Below, in pieces: positions 34,392-44,276 of a DNA stretch of 64,000 nucleotides. A program made the position numbers and the translations under genes. The notes beneath the pieces were generated by a model. That model was not told where the DNA came from, made no database searches, and saw nothing but the letters and a program-made list of their open reading frames with translations. How positions within the stretch are numbered: position 1 is the first letter of the stretch; every line of letters starts with the position of its first letter. Source of the DNA: Lachnospiraceae bacterium MD308 (lineage in GTDB: Bacteria; Bacillota; Clostridia; Lachnospirales; Lachnospiraceae); assembly GCA_010206225.2 (NCBI GenBank), contig VIQU02000021.1:16022-80021 (forward strand). Direction: 5' to 3'.

Positions 34392-34530
34392 TTGCAAAGC
34401 CCTCTACACGCAGCCTGCCACTGGCAGCCTGCTTTGCATGCTAAGGCAAAAACCAAGGTCTTATGGGGCTTTCCCGGCGGTCACCGCCGTTAAATGTGCC
34501 GAGTGTTCGAGACCTTCCACTCGTAAAACA
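34392..34530 (+). ncRNA. Structured queT leader, candidate queuosine-precursor riboswitch
   Basis: About 160 bases separate the promoter from queT. GCAAAG (34395-34400) pairs with CTTTGC (34431-34436) around an inner CTGCCACTGGCAG hairpin; AAGGTCT (34452-34458) can pair with AGACCTT (34510-34516) enclosing a CGGCGGTCACCGCCG hairpin; and CGAGTG / CACTCG can form an alternative. queT leaders in Firmicutes often carry preQ1 riboswitches, but I cannot match this to class I, II or III with certainty. Confidence 0.5.
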
Positions 34531-34551
34531 AAACTAAAGGAGAACAAAATC

Positions 34552-35046
34552 ATGAAAAACAAAAATGCAGCCTTTTTAACTCAGGCGGCTATGATTGCCG
34601 CTGTCTATGTAGTACTGACACTTCTATTCAGGCCGATCTCTTTCGGAGAGATACAGGTACGTATCGCTGAAGCACTTACCATACTTCCGCTGTTTACTCC
34701 TGCCGCCGTGCCGGGAGTTTTTGTCGGCTGTTTAATCGCCAACATCATCGGCGGCGGAATTCTGCCGGATATTATCTTCGGCAGTCTGGCTACACTTATT
34801 GGCGCTGTACTTACTTACCGCCTGAAAGACTCGAATCCAATCCTCGGGCCAGTTCCTCCGATCGTGTCCAATACTATTATTGTGCCGTTCGTACTGTTCT
34901 ACGGATACGGCGTGAATCTTCCGATTCCATTTATGATGCTTACCGTTGGTATCGGCGAAGTGCTTTCTTGCGGTGTGCTGGGACTGATTCTATATTTTTC
35001 CTTAAAAAAATATAAGACTATTCTGTTCCGTCCGACGCCGGTATAA
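34552..35046 (+). CDS. queT: QueT-type queuosine precursor transporter
   Basis: 164-residue membrane protein with five to six TM helices. It matches the QueT family: AAMIAAVYVVLTLLF, FGEIQVRIAEALTILPLF, GVFVGCLIANIIGG, LPDIIFGSLATLIGA and a C-terminal PFMMLTVGIGEVLSC. It is an S-component-type transporter for preQ1/preQ0-like queuosine precursors that works with ECF modules. The start at 34552 follows AAAGGAG; an upstream ATG at 34438 lies within the structured leader and lacks a ribosome site. Confidence 0.93.
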   Translation: MKNKNAAFLTQAAMIAAVYVVLTLLFRPISFGEIQVRIAEALTILPLFTPAAVPGVFVGCLIANIIGGGILPDIIFGSLATLIGAVLTYRLKDSNPILGPVPPIVSNTIIVPFVLFYGYGVNLPIPFMMLTVGIGEVLSCGVLGLILYFSLKKYKTILFRPTPV

Positions 35047-35075
35047 ATATCAGATATATTTTTTATATGTATGTT

Positions 35076-35120
35076 AAAAGAGGCATTCTCATGTTCTATA
35101 CTGTGAGTTATGCCTCTTTT
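35076..35120. terminator. Bidirectional terminator between queT and the convergent gene
   Basis: AAAAGAGGCAT (35076-35086) pairs with ATGCCTCTTTT (35110-35120) across a 23-base loop; each arm carries the A/T run needed for termination on either strand. Confidence 0.8.
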
Positions 35121-35144
35121 CTTATCCATTATATTGCTATATCT

Positions 35145-37595
35145 CTACGCTATATAAGTATGTCCGCTCTTCTCCGTCATTCTTTCCAGTTCCTTCTGTG
35201 AAGCCGTATGTCTTTCGCCGCTGCTGACATCAATATAGGTAATCCTTGTTTCCGTATAACCCACCAAAATAATTGCAGATTTCGCATCTTTCATTGCAAT
35301 CACGGGTTTGTCCCGATTAATAATATATAAAAGTTCCTCTGGTGTACATCCAGTCAGATCAAGTCCCGTCCTGCCGTTAAGCTGTTCTATGACATCCAGC
35401 GGCATTGTCCCGGCATTAAGCTGCTTTCTCATATTGTCAACCAGTACGCTCTTTCCGCTGATGGTGTACCGCAAATCCCGATTTCCTCTCTCCCAGATAT
35501 ATTCCTGTTCCGAAGACACTACAACACCATTATAAGTATCAGCCATCTGCACCGCTTCCCCTGCCTTTTCAGTAATCCCCTTAAGTTCCCCGTATCCATA
35601 TGCCAGATAATGTTCACTTTTCGGCTCCTCATCAAAAGAGAACTCTCTTGACTTCTCAAACAACGCCTGTTTCGGCGTAAGTATCTTCGGCTCCTGATTT
35701 TCAACACCGTCCCCAAAGACAATGCGCATCTGTCTCTGCTTCAGCGAAGTAGTGTAAGAACTGACAGAAATATTACTTTCTTCCTGCTCTTCATTATTCG
35801 TAATGTATTCTTCTGCCACAGCATTATACACATTTCCTTTTTTGGCCACTCTGTTAAGTGTGATCATATTACCCTCAAACTGCGTACTAAGAATATAGAC
35901 TCCTTCATTTTCATATGTCTTGACAACTTTTCCTTTTCCAGTCCGTATCTCAATCCGATACATCGGGGTAACACTCTCACCAGATACAGTGACTCCCGCA
36001 TCCCCAATTCTGGAAAATCCATACACAAAATCTGAGTCTATAAAACCTAGAGGTGCGATATTCTGACCTGTCTCACACTCTACCGTTCTCTTTCTTCCGC
36101 TGGAAAATGTAATGACTGTCACCTCATTTGCCATGCCATCCCGCTTTCCGCTCTGATAGGCCATCCTCGTGCCATCCTCAGATATGATATACTGCCCTTC
36201 CTTCAGGTCCGATGCCAGCTCGAACATTCTGCCCTTTCCGACCTCAATCTGATACAATACCCCATCCGCCAGCACATACATGGTATCTTGCTCCACACTG
36301 TAGCAGATCAGTTTTCCAAACTCCAGAATTGCATGTGCATAGGATTTCTTTGTAGAGATAAAAGCCTTCTCCTCAACAAAGTTATCTTCTGTATTATAAT
36401 AATATACCGCAACTCCGACTTCTCCCTCATGCTCGCCACGATTCATATACCCGAATACCGCAAAGGAAAGATTGCCCTTCTTGTCCATATCAAGAAGCTT
36501 TATCTCATGCTGTGCGGTCAGATACCGCTCATCCTCACCCTCTCCGGAAGTAAAACTGAATACAAGGGATAATTGATCCGTCTCTTTATTATAATTCCAC
36601 AACTCGTCTGCCTGAACAAATGCCACTTTCGTCCCATCTTTATTCTCCATATTCTGAATGTCCGGATCTGCAATGCCAAGAAGTATCCCTTTTTCATTCA
36701 GTACCCTCTTCGTAACATCAAATATCTGTTCCATCGTCCGGTCATAATCCAGCAAAAGCACCTTTTTATTATCCGCCCGATATCTGACACGGAAAAATTC
36801 TTTGACCTTATATAAGTCCTCTTCATTTTCTTCACCCTTGCCGCGTATCTGATATTGAAGCTGAACAGAACAGGAGATATCATTGATCTCTTTTATCATC
36901 CATCTCTCATTACCTTCTATCTGCGGCTCTAAAGCCCCCCATGTTACATGTTCATAATCCGAATGGATGTTCACATGCTGAAGTGTAGAATTATCGCCCG
37001 TCTCATCCGGCTCAATGGCCGTTCCGATACCGACACCCTCCGCTTTTATCAGAGAATTTTCATGAAAATCCTTAATATAATTCAGATATTCCAATATATG
37101 CTTATCTTTTTCATCTACGATCCTTGTGTAGTAGTAGACAGATTTTCCCTGTGAGAGCTTCAGTATGACCTCCAGCATCCTCTCCTCGGAGACTACCGAC
37201 GGATCCTGTAAGCTTACCGCCGTTTCCTCACCCGGATTCTCTACTTCTGACTCGAAAAGCTTTTCCTTTCCGTCCAAAGAAAATATCTTAAACTGGATAC
37301 TGCTGATCTCATTATCGTAAGAATCGAGCCTGACATCTATCTGGCCATTTGCCACTGGAGTGATCGTATCTCTTAAAGATGCCGCATCCATCTCCTCCAC
37401 ATACCCCGGCACATAATTGATCGAATATCCATTACTGGAAAATGAAATCTGCGGCAGCGTTGCCGTATCCATATCTGCGGTCATGCTCCCATTATCACGA
37501 TTTGTATAATAACCAAAGGCTGTTGCCATTATTATAAATATCACAATTAAAAGAGCTGCTTCCTGCAGGTATCTCTTTAACTTTCTCTTGTTCAT
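35145..37595 (-). CDS. Large membrane-anchored surface protein with degenerate C39-like tail
   Basis: 816 residues: one N-terminal TM (about 10-28, EAALLIVIFIIMATAFGYY) with a short cytoplasmic start, then an extracellular beta-rich body (about 40-640, propeller-like repeats such as GKGRMFELASDLKEGQYIISEDGTRMAYQSGK). The last ~110 residues (IWERGNRDLRYT ... LVGYTETRITYIDV) recall a C39-peptidase-like fold, but the expected catalytic His is Ser (DAKSAIILVGY) and no Cys is at the first position. Function unknown; it is probably a binding or scaffolding protein. It lies 10 bases downstream of the methyltransferase gene, so the two may be co-transcribed. Confidence 0.75.
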   Translation of the reverse strand: MNKRKLKRYLQEAALLIVIFIIMATAFGYYTNRDNGSMTADMDTATLPQISFSSNGYSINYVPGYVEEMDAASLRDTITPVANGQIDVRLDSYDNEISSIQFKIFSLDGKEKLFESEVENPGEETAVSLQDPSVVSEERMLEVILKLSQGKSVYYYTRIVDEKDKHILEYLNYIKDFHENSLIKAEGVGIGTAIEPDETGDNSTLQHVNIHSDYEHVTWGALEPQIEGNERWMIKEINDISCSVQLQYQIRGKGEENEEDLYKVKEFFRVRYRADNKKVLLLDYDRTMEQIFDVTKRVLNEKGILLGIADPDIQNMENKDGTKVAFVQADELWNYNKETDQLSLVFSFTSGEGEDERYLTAQHEIKLLDMDKKGNLSFAVFGYMNRGEHEGEVGVAVYYYNTEDNFVEEKAFISTKKSYAHAILEFGKLICYSVEQDTMYVLADGVLYQIEVGKGRMFELASDLKEGQYIISEDGTRMAYQSGKRDGMANEVTVITFSSGRKRTVECETGQNIAPLGFIDSDFVYGFSRIGDAGVTVSGESVTPMYRIEIRTGKGKVVKTYENEGVYILSTQFEGNMITLNRVAKKGNVYNAVAEEYITNNEEQEESNISVSSYTTSLKQRQMRIVFGDGVENQEPKILTPKQALFEKSREFSFDEEPKSEHYLAYGYGELKGITEKAGEAVQMADTYNGVVVSSEQEYIWERGNRDLRYTISGKSVLVDNMRKQLNAGTMPLDVIEQLNGRTGLDLTGCTPEELLYIINRDKPVIAMKDAKSAIILVGYTETRITYIDVSSGERHTASQKELERMTEKSGHTYIA

Positions 37596-37605
37596 CCTAT
37601 ACCCC

Positions 37606-38781
37606 TTATCTGCCTAACAGTCTGCCAATAGCTGGTGATATGTGAAGGAATTCTTCACAAGCTTTTATACTTTCCTCTGCGCGCCTTCTTCTCTCAGCAT
37701 TTTCTGTCTTTACCGCACGGATCATTATATTTTTCGGCGTATGCTCCATATCAATGAATTCCAGCACCTGCACGTGATATCCTGCCCTCTCAAGATACTG
37801 CGCGCGCAATCCGTCGGTAATAAGCGCCGCCATACGTTCCTTCAAAAGACCGTATTTCATAACCGGTTCAAGCGCCAGAAGCCGGTTATCCTTACATTGT
37901 TCCGCCCCCTGCATCTGTGCATTCAACTCATGCTGACAGCAAGGTACAGACAAAATAACCTTTGCATCCCATCCCACTGCTTTTTCAAGGGCCAGATCCG
38001 TAGCTGTATCGCAGGCATGAAGCGTAACCACCATATCCACCTTCTGTGCGCCAGTATAATCTGCAATATTCCCCTTTAAAAAGGCAAGCTTCTCATAACC
38101 ATATCTGAATGCAAGCTCACCACAGCGGCGAATCACCTCTTCCTTCAAATCCAGTCCGATAATACGGACATCATATTTTTTCAGCTCATGCAAATAATAA
38201 TACATAGCAAAGGTTAGATAAGACTTGCCGCATCCAAAATCCAGTACCGTAACCTCCCTGTTCTTCGGAAGCTGCGGTGAAATGTCTTCTATAAACTCTA
38301 AAAAACGATTCATCTGTCTGAATTTATCAAATTTAGAATGTACGATTTTTCCTTCCTTCGTCATCACTCCCAGATCTATAAGAAACGGTACCGGTTCCCC
38401 TTCTTTTAAAACGTAATGTTTTTGACGGTTATGTGAGAAGGCGTCTACAGACCTTGGTGAAACATTCTGCTTCTTTTTTATCGTAATCTTCCCTTTTTTA
38501 CTTACTAGTACAGAATACAGCGCCGTACCGGTCTCCAACTGCATCTGCCGAAAATTCTCCATATATTCCGTCAATCTGCCCACTGTGCTTTCGGCATTCA
38601 GATTTTCATGAAATACCTGATTATTTCGGAACATTTCTATCTGAAACAAAAGCTGCCCTTTTTCCTTTACTGCACGCACCTTCACCTTTATGGCTCCTGC
38701 TTTATCCTTCGGGTTGCTCAGAACCGCTAGTAAAAACTCTTCATTCAAATTATCCTGTAATACTTTTGTTAATTCATCCAT
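37606..38781 (-). CDS. SAM-dependent methyltransferase, METTL25/GSTCD-like family
   Basis: 391 residues. An N-terminal domain (about 1-170) is followed by a Rossmann methyltransferase: motif I VLDFGCGKSYLTFAMYYYL (about 182), IGLDLKEEVI, then VTLHACDTATDLAL and a cysteine motif SVPCCQHELN characteristic of this family. It likely methylates RNA or protein; the target is unknown. It begins the minus-strand pair with the large surface protein and is divergent from map. Confidence 0.82.
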   Translation of the reverse strand: MDELTKVLQDNLNEEFLLAVLSNPKDKAGAIKVKVRAVKEKGQLLFQIEMFRNNQVFHENLNAESTVGRLTEYMENFRQMQLETGTALYSVLVSKKGKITIKKKQNVSPRSVDAFSHNRQKHYVLKEGEPVPFLIDLGVMTKEGKIVHSKFDKFRQMNRFLEFIEDISPQLPKNREVTVLDFGCGKSYLTFAMYYYLHELKKYDVRIIGLDLKEEVIRRCGELAFRYGYEKLAFLKGNIADYTGAQKVDMVVTLHACDTATDLALEKAVGWDAKVILSVPCCQHELNAQMQGAEQCKDNRLLALEPVMKYGLLKERMAALITDGLRAQYLERAGYHVQVLEFIDMEHTPKNIMIRAVKTENAERRRRAEESIKACEEFLHISPAIGRLLGR

Positions 38782-38898
38782 AATATTAATATTGTAATGT
38801 TTTTTTCCTCAAGGTGCAAGTAACAATAGATACTTTTACACAATTTACATAATTAGTGCTATAATAGGCTTATATTCTTTTGAAAGCAGGTAATAGTC

Positions 38899-39708
38899 GT
38901 GGATAAATTAGATATAAAACTATGGACGCTTGCGGCAAGAGGACAGATTGTTCCTGACCGCTCTCTTTTAAAATCCCCGGCCCAGATCCGGGCAATCAAA
39001 AAAAGCGCCGCTCTGAACACCGCAGTGCTCGACCATGTTGCGGAACACATACGGGCCGGCATGAATACCGAAGAAATAGACCGGCTTGTTTATGATTTTA
39101 CAAAAAAACATGGCGGAGTCCCTGCACCGCTTCATTATCAGGGTTTTCCAAAAAGTGTATGTACCTCGATCAACAATGTGATCTGTCACGGTATTCCTGA
39201 CAAATATGATTTTTTAGAAGAAGGGGATATTATCAATGTAGATGTCTCAACTATTCTCAATGGATATTATTCCGATGCTTCCCGCATGTTTATGATCGGC
39301 GAACCCTCCCCAGAGGCCAAGCAACTTGTACGTGTATCAAGAGAATGTGTTGAATTAGGTCTTAAAGCCGCAAAGCCATGGGGACACCTCGGTGATATTG
39401 CCTATGCGATCAATACCCATGCCCAAAGACACGGATACTCTGTTGTCGAAGATATCGGCGGCCACGGAATCGGCCTTGAATTTCATGAAGATCCCTTCGT
39501 AAGCTATGTTACGCCAAAGGGCAGTGAGATGGTCCTTGTACCGGGCATGATGTTCACGATCGAACCAATGATAAATGAGGGAAGCCCCGATTTCTTTATA
39601 GATGAAGATAACGGCTGGACGGTCTACACAATTGACGACGGATTGTCCGCCCAAACCGAATATATGGTTCTTGTAACTGATACCGGAGTTGAAGTATTGT
39701 CAAAATGA
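38899..39708 (+). CDS. map: Methionine aminopeptidase, type I
   Basis: 269-residue pita-bread metalloprotease that removes N-terminal Met. Metal ligands are visible: Asp in INVDVSTI, Asp in YYSDASRMF, His in IGGHGIGLEFHED, Glu in FTIEPMI and Glu in AQTEYMVLVT. The last motif normally reads FEHT; here it is TEYM, with the Glu ligand kept. The GTG start at 38899 has only a weak site (AAGCAGG). It stands alone, probably from a TATAAT-type promoter near 38862. Confidence 0.93.
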   Translation: MDKLDIKLWTLAARGQIVPDRSLLKSPAQIRAIKKSAALNTAVLDHVAEHIRAGMNTEEIDRLVYDFTKKHGGVPAPLHYQGFPKSVCTSINNVICHGIPDKYDFLEEGDIINVDVSTILNGYYSDASRMFMIGEPSPEAKQLVRVSRECVELGLKAAKPWGHLGDIAYAINTHAQRHGYSVVEDIGGHGIGLEFHEDPFVSYVTPKGSEMVLVPGMMFTIEPMINEGSPDFFIDEDNGWTVYTIDDGLSAQTEYMVLVTDTGVEVLSK

Positions 39709-39739
39709 TCCGTCTGTTTTTATACACTTGCAGATTTAA

Positions 39740-39776
39740 AGTCATGCTTATTCATGCCGCCATGAATCGCATGACT
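39740..39776. terminator. Terminator between map and the convergent amylase gene
   Basis: AGTCATGC and GCATGACT form the outer stem with an inner ATTCATG / CATGAAT stem, followed by TTTCT on the plus strand and preceded by TTTAA for minus-strand use. Confidence 0.5.
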
Positions 39777-39790
39777 TTCTGACTCCGTCA

Positions 39791-41830
39791 TCAACTTATA
39801 CTCTCTACTACCAGCGCTGATTTCGCACCCATATTTACGACTAGTTCTCCGCCGCGTATTAAATATACATCGGGTGATACCGTATAGCCTTTCTCATACG
39901 AATATATCAGCCTCTGCATCTTGCCTCTCATAGGCACTCCGATTCTCCACACTGGTACGATTACCTCCGCAAAATCACTGCGGTTATTAATGACCACGAC
40001 GATCTGTTCGTCCTCCGTAAACCGGCCATAGGCAAGTATATTGTTGTTTCCGCACAAAAGCAGAATCGAACCATTGCGAAGCGCCTGACTGTTTTTATGG
40101 ATCGCTATCATATTCCGGTGAAATTCTATCAGTTCCCGATCCTCATATCCCCATGGATAAGTACGTCTGTTATCCGGATCTGTAAATCCGCATAAGCCTG
40201 CCTCATCGCCATAATAGATGGTAGGCGCTCCTACCCATGTCATCTGCACTGCAACCGCCTCGCGCATAACCGCGGGATTCACATATTCTTCTGCCGCCCT
40301 CGGCCCTTTTTCCGCCACTCTTCCCACAACACGATTCGTTCTTGTCAGGAATCGGGAATGATCATGGTTCGACAATTCATTCATCGCCACCTCCAAAGAC
40401 GGCGTCAGCATCCTTGACATATAATGATTCATGGTACTTTTAAAATATTCCGCATTCCCCAACAGGTCATCGTTGCTCTCATCACTGTGCTTTTCCATGC
40501 CTGTCAAGAACCATGTAAGCGGCTCCATAAACGCATCATAATTCATCACGCTGTCCCACTGATCACCCTGCAGCCAACTGCTGGGATCCCCGTAGTGTTC
40601 CGCTAATATCAGCGCATCCGGATTCGCTTTTTTCACTTCTTTTCGAAACTTACGCCAGAACTTATGATTATAATCACTGCTATGCCCCAAATCTGCCGCT
40701 ACATCAAGACGCCATCCATCAGCATTGTAAGGAGGTGAAACCCATTTTCGCCCGACTCTCAAGATATATTCTTCCAGTTCTTTGGAGCCTTCATAATTAA
40801 GCTTCGGCAGCGTATCATGACTCCACCAACCGTCATAACTGCGGTTATACGGCCACTTTCCGTCTTCGTTCTCCCGAAAATCAAAATAATTCCGGTACGG
40901 ACTATCTGAGCTTAAATATGCCCCAGAAGCATAGTCCTCCTGATTCTCGTAAATTTTCTCCCTATCCATCCATTTATTAAAAGAACCGCAATGATTGAAT
41001 ACCCCGTCAAGAATCACCTTCATCCCTCTTCTGTGCAGTTCTTCCACAAGCTTTATAAAAAGCTCATTGCTCGCTTCCAGATTCTTAAAGTCGGCAACCC
41101 TTTTCTGATATTTTGTCGCATGTGCATTGTCTCTGTCCCCATCGCGAAGTACCTCACCGCCGTCCTCGACGATCACGCCAAAATGCGGATCAATATAATC
41201 ATAATCCTGAATATCATACTTATGATTAGAGGGCGATACAAACAGAGGGTTAAAGTAAAGAACCTCCACGCCTAAATCCTGAAGATAATCAAGCTTATCC
41301 ATCACTCCCTGAAGGTCGCCGCCGTAAAATTCCCGAACTCCCATCGTCTCAGGATATTTATTCCAGTCAGTCACTTTCTGGCTGTAATCTCCTATATAAA
41401 AATATTCATTTGTTTCTACATCGTTCGACTTATCGCCATTATAAAACCGATCTGTGTAAATTTGATACATAACGGCGCCTCTCGCCCACTCCGGCGTAGA
41501 GAACCCTGGAACAATCTTAAAATCATAAAGACAGGAACGGACATCTGATACACCACACCGATTATAATAACACACTTGATCCTTATCTGAAATCTCAAAG
41601 CAATAGCAAAACGGTTCATCGCCCAGTTTCCAGTCAATGGAATAATAATCAAACTCTCCCTCTACTGACTCTTTACTTACATTATATCTGTCTTCCCCTA
41701 CAACAAGACAGACACGAACCGCATCTTCTTTTGCGGTCCGGAACCTCAATGTTACTATCTGATTGCAGTCCGGCTCCTGCGGTGACACGTACCATCTGGA
41801 GCCGTCACAAAACAACGCCTGCTTATTCAT
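39791..41830 (-). CDS. GH13 alpha-amylase family enzyme (neopullulanase-like)
   Basis: 679 residues: an N-terminal beta domain (about 1-125, CBM34-like), then a GH13 barrel with MYQIYTDRFYNGD, region I DGVFNHCG, region II GWRLDVAAD with the nucleophile Asp (about 373), region III ILAEHYGD with the acid/base Glu (about 408) and region IV ELSNHDHSRF with the stabilising Asp (about 488), and a C-terminal beta domain. No signal peptide is present, so it should act on cytoplasmic maltodextrin or glycogen fragments. The start at 41830 follows GAGGA; upstream frame to 42025 lies inside ftsH. It is 28 bases downstream of ftsH and may be co-transcribed. Confidence 0.92.
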   Translation of the reverse strand: MNKQALFCDGSRWYVSPQEPDCNQIVTLRFRTAKEDAVRVCLVVGEDRYNVSKESVEGEFDYYSIDWKLGDEPFCYCFEISDKDQVCYYNRCGVSDVRSCLYDFKIVPGFSTPEWARGAVMYQIYTDRFYNGDKSNDVETNEYFYIGDYSQKVTDWNKYPETMGVREFYGGDLQGVMDKLDYLQDLGVEVLYFNPLFVSPSNHKYDIQDYDYIDPHFGVIVEDGGEVLRDGDRDNAHATKYQKRVADFKNLEASNELFIKLVEELHRRGMKVILDGVFNHCGSFNKWMDREKIYENQEDYASGAYLSSDSPYRNYFDFRENEDGKWPYNRSYDGWWSHDTLPKLNYEGSKELEEYILRVGRKWVSPPYNADGWRLDVAADLGHSSDYNHKFWRKFRKEVKKANPDALILAEHYGDPSSWLQGDQWDSVMNYDAFMEPLTWFLTGMEKHSDESNDDLLGNAEYFKSTMNHYMSRMLTPSLEVAMNELSNHDHSRFLTRTNRVVGRVAEKGPRAAEEYVNPAVMREAVAVQMTWVGAPTIYYGDEAGLCGFTDPDNRRTYPWGYEDRELIEFHRNMIAIHKNSQALRNGSILLLCGNNNILAYGRFTEDEQIVVVINNRSDFAEVIVPVWRIGVPMRGKMQRLIYSYEKGYTVSPDVYLIRGGELVVNMGAKSALVVESIS

Positions 41831-41858
41831 GCTTTTTTTGTCCTCACAGTCCCCTTTA

Positions 41859-43733
41859 TTATACTCGCACCATATCTTCGGCCTCTTTTGCTTCCCCGGG
41901 CCGAAAAAGCGCCTCGAACTCTTCTCGGGAAATCTTCTCTTTCTCCAGGAGGAGGTCCGCGCATGCGTGGAGCACACTGTCATATTCCTGAATAATCGCT
42001 TTCGCCTTCGTATAACATTCATCAATAATACGCTTCACCTCCTGATCAATAACCGTTGCGATACTCTCGCCATACCCTCTTGACGCATGTGCAAGATCTC
42101 GCCCGATAAATACCTCATCATTGTCGTTATCATAATTGACAAGCCCTACCGTCTCAGACATGCCAAACTTTGTCACCATAGACTTGGCAATGCCCGTTGC
42201 CTGCTTAATATCCTGCGAAGCACCTGTCGTAATATCGTCAAATACCACTTCCTCCGCGACGCGCCCGCCAAGAGACACAATAATATCCTGAAGCATCTTT
42301 CCTTTCGTATTGAACATCTCATCCTTTTCAGGAAGCGGCATCGTATATCCGCCCGCGCCTCCTGTTGGTATGATGGAGACACTATAAACAGGTCCCACGT
42401 CCGGCAACACATGGAACAGTATAGCATGACCCGCCTCATGAAAAGCCGTAATCTTCTTTTCCTTATCAGAAATCACCCGGCTTTTCTTCTCTGCACCGAT
42501 GCCTACTTTAACAAAAGCTTTTTTTATATCATCCTGCTTTAAAAAAACGCGGTTATCCTTCGCCGCGAGAATTGCCGCTTCATTCAGCAGATTCTCAAGG
42601 TCTGCTCCTGTGAACCCGGCAGTTGTCTGCGCAATCTGCTTCAGATCGATCTCCTCGCTTAAGGGCTTACCCTTAGCATGGACAGCCAGTATCTCTTCTC
42701 TTCCCTGAACATCCGGTCTGCCTACCATAACCTTTCTGTCAAACCTTCCCGGACGCAGGATAGCCGGATCCAGGATATCAACCCTGTTAGTCGCTGCCAT
42801 AACAATGATTCCTTCATTTACACCGAATCCATCCATCTCTACCAAAAGCTGATTGAGCGTCTGCTCTCTCTCGTCGTGTCCGCCTCCCATACCAGTACCT
42901 CTGCGGCGCGCGACCGCATCGATCTCATCTATGAAAATAATACACGGCGCATTCTTCTTTGCCTCCTCGAACAGATCCCTGACACGGGAAGCGCCGACTC
43001 CGACAAACATCTCCACAAAGTCCGAGCCTGATATCGTAAAAAACGGCACGCCCGCCTCGCCTGCCACCGCCTTCGCAAGCAGCGTTTTACCGGTTCCCGG
43101 AGGACCTACAAGCAAGACGCCCTTTGGGATTCTTGCTCCCACTTGAATATATTTCTTCGGAGATTTCAAGAAATCTACAATCTCCTCCAGTTCCTCCTTC
43201 TCCTCCTTGAGACCTGCTACCTTTGCAAATGTAACATTATTCTCTCCGTCCCTGCTAAGCTTGGCACGGCTCTTTCCAAAATTCATGGCTTTCGTATTCG
43301 CGTTGCCTCCCTGACGGTTCATAAGCGTAAAAATCAGGGCAATACCGCCAATCATGAGAAGCATAGGCACGATTGTGTTCGCAAACCAACTCTCCTGCGG
43401 AACATTCGTTATCGTGTAGTTCTCAATATTCTCATTTTTAAGATACTTCTGAACCTCATTGACATCAGACGTATATAGATACTTAACCTCTGTATCCGTC
43501 CCGTTCTTACCGCTCCTAAGCTCAATCTCGACACGTCCGGTCGGAACATTCTTATTTTGCGTGATATTGATCGATTTCACATTATCGCCTCTTATCACTT
43601 TCTCAAATTGCTTCCAATTCAGCTCATTGTCCCTCTGGTCCATCTGATTCGTAAACCACAATGCCCCGAATAAAAATAATATGAATATCAGCACGCTCGC
43701 GCCGCTGATCCCTCTGGTCCTTCTATCGTTCAA
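41859..43733 (-). CDS. ftsH: ATP-dependent zinc metalloprotease FtsH
   Basis: 624 residues: TM1 (about 9-27), extracytoplasmic domain, TM2 (about 122-140), AAA+ module with [13 protein letters not shown] (about 206-214), Walker [32 protein letters not shown], then the zinc protease domain with HEAGHAI (about 428-434) and an acidic third-ligand region. It degrades membrane and regulatory proteins. It follows hpt by 15 bases, completing the conserved tilS-hpt-ftsH order. Confidence 0.98.
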   Translation of the reverse strand: MNDRRTRGISGASVLIFILFLFGALWFTNQMDQRDNELNWKQFEKVIRGDNVKSINITQNKNVPTGRVEIELRSGKNGTDTEVKYLYTSDVNEVQKYLKNENIENYTITNVPQESWFANTIVPMLLMIGGIALIFTLMNRQGGNANTKAMNFGKSRAKLSRDGENNVTFAKVAGLKEEKEELEEIVDFLKSPKKYIQVGARIPKGVLLVGPPGTGKTLLAKAVAGEAGVPFFTISGSDFVEMFVGVGASRVRDLFEEAKKNAPCIIFIDEIDAVARRRGTGMGGGHDEREQTLNQLLVEMDGFGVNEGIIVMAATNRVDILDPAILRPGRFDRKVMVGRPDVQGREEILAVHAKGKPLSEEIDLKQIAQTTAGFTGADLENLLNEAAILAAKDNRVFLKQDDIKKAFVKVGIGAEKKSRVISDKEKKITAFHEAGHAILFHVLPDVGPVYSVSIIPTGGAGGYTMPLPEKDEMFNTKGKMLQDIIVSLGGRVAEEVVFDDITTGASQDIKQATGIAKSMVTKFGMSETVGLVNYDNDNDEVFIGRDLAHASRGYGESIATVIDQEVKRIIDECYTKAKAIIQEYDSVLHACADLLLEKEKISREEFEALFRPGEAKEAEDMVRV

Positions 43734-43748
43734 TTCTCAAGCCTCCTT

Positions 43749-44276
43749 CTACTCAACACCTTCTATAACGCCGATGTATGGTAGATTTCTATATTTTTGC
43801 GCATAATCAAGCCCATATCCAACCACAAATTCATCCGGTATCTCATATCCCACATAAGCAACCTTTACATCCCTCACCCTGCGCTCCGGTTTATCAAGAA
43901 GAGTACAGAGCTTTAAACTTTTCGGCTTCCTCTGTTTCAGGACATCCATAAGATAATAAAGCGTTCTGCCGGAATCAATAATATCTTCAACGATTATAAC
44001 ATCCTTACCCTCCAATGCCTCATCAAGATCCTTGGCGATCTTAACGATCCCACTGGACGTAGTGCCGTCACCGTAACTGCTCACGCTCATAAAATCCATA
44101 GAAACCGGCACTGTGATTCTCTTCGCCAGTTCGCACATGAAAAAAACTCCGCCCTTCAGAATGCAGATAAGATGTACCTGCCGTCCCGCATAATCCTCAC
44201 TGATCTGTTTACCTATTTCCTCAATCCTCTTCGCAACATCTGCCTCCGAAACCAGTACTCTTATCGTCTCTGCCAT
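43749..44276 (-). CDS. hpt: Hypoxanthine phosphoribosyltransferase
   Basis: 175-residue type I PRTase of purine salvage. The PRPP loop is VIIVEDIIDSGRTLYYL (about 94-110), and ICILKGGVFF and DFMSVSSYGDGTTSSG are other family signatures. Its ATG lies inside tilS, giving an overlap of 56 bases; the start is supported by GGAGGAGAA immediately upstream and by a normal family N-terminus. Confidence 0.96.
   Translation of the reverse strand: MAETIRVLVSEADVAKRIEEIGKQISEDYAGRQVHLICILKGGVFFMCELAKRITVPVSMDFMSVSSYGDGTTSSGIVKIAKDLDEALEGKDVIIVEDIIDSGRTLYYLMDVLKQRKPKSLKLCTLLDKPERRVRDVKVAYVGYEIPDEFVVGYGLDYAQKYRNLPYIGVIEGVE

Noticed and set aside
34438..34551. Upstream extension of queT
   Set aside because: Lies in the structured leader and lacks a ribosome site; the ATG at 34552 has AAAGGAG.
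41831..42025. N-terminal extension of the GH13 enzyme
   Set aside because: The added residues are basic, unlike the family, and overlap the ftsH coding region.
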